Part shown: one piece after another, positions 62,447 to 64,000 of the stretch
Layout: each line of letters opens with the position of its first letter
Numbering within the stretch: the first letter of the stretch is position 1
Program-made: the position numbers and the translations under genes
The notes under the pieces: model-generated
Told to the model about the DNA's origin: nothing
Seen by the model: only the letters and a program-made list of their open reading frames with translations
Databases searched by the model: none
Assembly (NCBI GenBank): GCA_964017145.1
Contig: OZ024848.1
Coordinates: 2,058,501-2,122,500, forward strand
DNA length: 64,000 bases
Direction of reading: 5' to 3'
Source: Agrocybe praecox
Lineage: Eukaryota > Basidiomycota > Agaricomycetes > Agaricales > Agrocybaceae

Positions 62447-64000
62447 CTACCCGCAGTACACCCATGATATCCTATGCCGAAGACTCCCTGTACTGAATAC
62501 TAATACTCGAACTTCCTTGGAGAAAGCACTGGTAAGCGAGAAAGTACCTATGCCCCATGGAGTTCTACTGTGGTATCTACTACCCGCTCCAAATATCTCT
62601 GTATAGCATCGGATGCACGCTGCCTTCGTATTGGGAAGTTCATCGACATAGGATTGAAGATATAATTCTTGCAACGTTGAATAAGAGGATTGTACCTCCC
62701 TGAGCGAGGTAGGAAGTATATGAAATATCCTAGAGAAAGATAATAAGTAGCCAAAATATTCCACTCTGTGTATGGTGTTGGTCAAACTCAGCGTATATTG
62801 CTAAAAAAAAAAAGGGGGGGGGGGGGGGAGATCATACCTGGTATGTCAGGCGAATGACTTTGAATTGTCATTCTTCCGTCTAAATCAAATACGTCGTCGT
62901 CGTCGTCGTCCTGGCTCTCTCGAAAATTTGAAGTGAAGTCCTTCTCGCCAATACCGACGTCCGGGAAGAATGATAATTTTTCAACAGACACGTCAAGCAA
63001 GCATAGGTACTCCAAGCAGCACAATGCGGATTTGGTGAGCATCTCGACGCCCAAAGTGTACTGTTTCGATCGAGATGGATCACGCAGAAAATTGCGGAGG
63101 AGTTCTATATACGGCCTGCCATCGGTGTGCAGATATCCAGGCATGTCGAGTGCGGGCTGAAAATCTTGCGAACATAGAGGATCCTGGCTGACGTCTGTGA
63201 GTCGCAGAAGAGGGTGCCATAATATCAAAAACCCCTTATAAAATGTATACTCCTCATCAAAAAATGGGTGAGTTCCATCATGACATATGAGAGCAAGTTG
63301 CAGAGCAAGCCGTATGTCAGAGTAGTAAAATGGCATTTGAGACATCAAGATCTCGTCCAGGTCTTGCAGTCGACGGGCATAGATGTCTCCGGCCTTTCGA
63401 TCGAGCGTACGCATCAGCGAAAAGAAGATAAACATAGGACTGAGCTCACCAAATAGCGTGAAGCTGCAAGTAGTTGGGGCAGCAAGTACTGTAGAAGTCC
63501 AGCTATTACTTCATATGGTTGTCCTCGTTCCCATGCCCTTTTTACATGGCCTGAAATTGAAAATCTAGAGACACCATTTATTAATTCAACAGAAACCTTC
63601 GAGTTAGGGGTTTCCGCCATCAATATTATGAAAATGAGTAGCATGTGGCTTAAGGCTTCAACCACAGATTCATACAGTTCTGGAGAGGACTCCATGTCAG
63701 CTGTATTGAGAAGTTGGCATATAGAAAAAATGGGTTAAATCGCATAGGACATACATGTCTGTTCCAGGGATCGGAGACAACGTAAGGCAAATGTAGTGAC
63801 ACCAGTCATCGATGGGGTATCAAGGTAAAATTCCTTTGACCTTAGCGGGTCCCACAAATACTCAGGGAACGAGGCATGCAAGATCGACCAACTATCCGAA
63901 TTCGGGAGGATGGCTACGACTGATCCAATGTCACAAAACAAGTTGAAGATGTCGCCTTTGTTAAAACCCAGAATGTATTCAATATGACTTATTGGCATAG
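62447..64000 (-). CDS. C-terminal half of a NACHT-type (NLR-like) protein, 5' part off the right edge
   Basis: Read from the right edge: SHIEYILGFNKGDIFNLFCD, then SVVAILPNSDSWSILHASFP and YLWDPLRSKEFYLD. This is the segment directly after the NACHT domain in basidiomycete NLR-like proteins. A large helical region follows (ESSPELYESVVEALSHML and LLQYLLPQLLAASRYL), with no WD40 repeat. Further on come RRLQDLDEILMSQMPFYYSD, then RPYIELLRNFLRDPSRSKQY and an Asp run from a GTC repeat near 62893-62910. The final exon (QELYLQSYVDELPNTKAACI, then YHSRTPWGIGTFSL) joins in frame if an intron starts at the Asp run. Its polypyrimidine tract is C15T11 (62803-62828). The P-loop is outside the window. Likely role: intracellular recognition. 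Confidence 0.7.
62803..62828. repeat. A11-G15 homopolymer block
   Basis: On the minus strand it reads C15T11 directly before an acceptor AG, so it would serve as the polypyrimidine tract of the last intron of the NACHT-type gene. Homopolymers this long are prone to assembly error. Confidence 0.8.

Overview
The window is nuclear DNA from a basidiomycete fungus, most likely a mushroom-forming agaricomycete. The genes are split by many short introns of about 45-60 nt. The families present fit that group: NACHT/WD40 NLR-like proteins, a CBM1 secreted protein, GH28 pectinases, a Zn2Cys6 regulator and a NoxA NADPH oxidase. The species cannot be named from the sequence.

Layout from left to right. 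1-5.5 kb: minus-strand VWA8-type mitochondrial AAA+/VWA protein, whose last residues lie off the left edge. 6.2-8.4 kb: a decayed NACHT-WD40 NLR pseudogene. 8.8-20.4 kb: an accessory block with three paralogues of a protein family I do not recognise. One is a one-module fragment, one is a three-module minus-strand gene, and one is a divergent three-module plus-strand gene. The block also holds an F-box/LRR-like remnant and a very young non-autonomous Ty1/copia-like LTR element (10133-12570), with identical 161-bp LTRs and a 5-bp target duplication. 20.8-34.2 kb: a plus-strand run of chromatin and transcription genes: RTF1 (Paf1 complex), a very long Sds3-domain protein (Rpd3/Sin3 histone deacetylase complex) and an ISWI remodeller. 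34.2-38.5 kb: the longest stretch without a convincing gene. 38.5-50.2 kb: a Zn2Cys6 regulator, purine nucleoside phosphorylase, an Ldb17/Dip1 (SPIN90-like) actin regulator and a C-C-C-H finger protein of unknown function. 50.4-57.6 kb: secreted wall-degradation genes, namely a tandem pair of GH28 proteins, a CBM1 protein and its CBM-less pseudogene copy. 59.5-61.7 kb: noxA. 62.4 kb to the right edge: the C-terminal half of another NACHT-type gene on the minus strand.

The housekeeping genes look intact. The duplicated, decayed and mobile material is concentrated in 6-20 kb and at 50-64 kb. The most novel item is the three-module family at 8.8-20.4 kb. Its modules share intron phases and a 29-nt micro-exon seen five times across three genes, which points to intragenic triplication followed by gene duplication. 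The second is the non-autonomous copia-like element. It keeps an initiator-tRNA anticodon-loop primer site, and its only ORF is a retropepsin-like protein that appears to lack the catalytic triplet.
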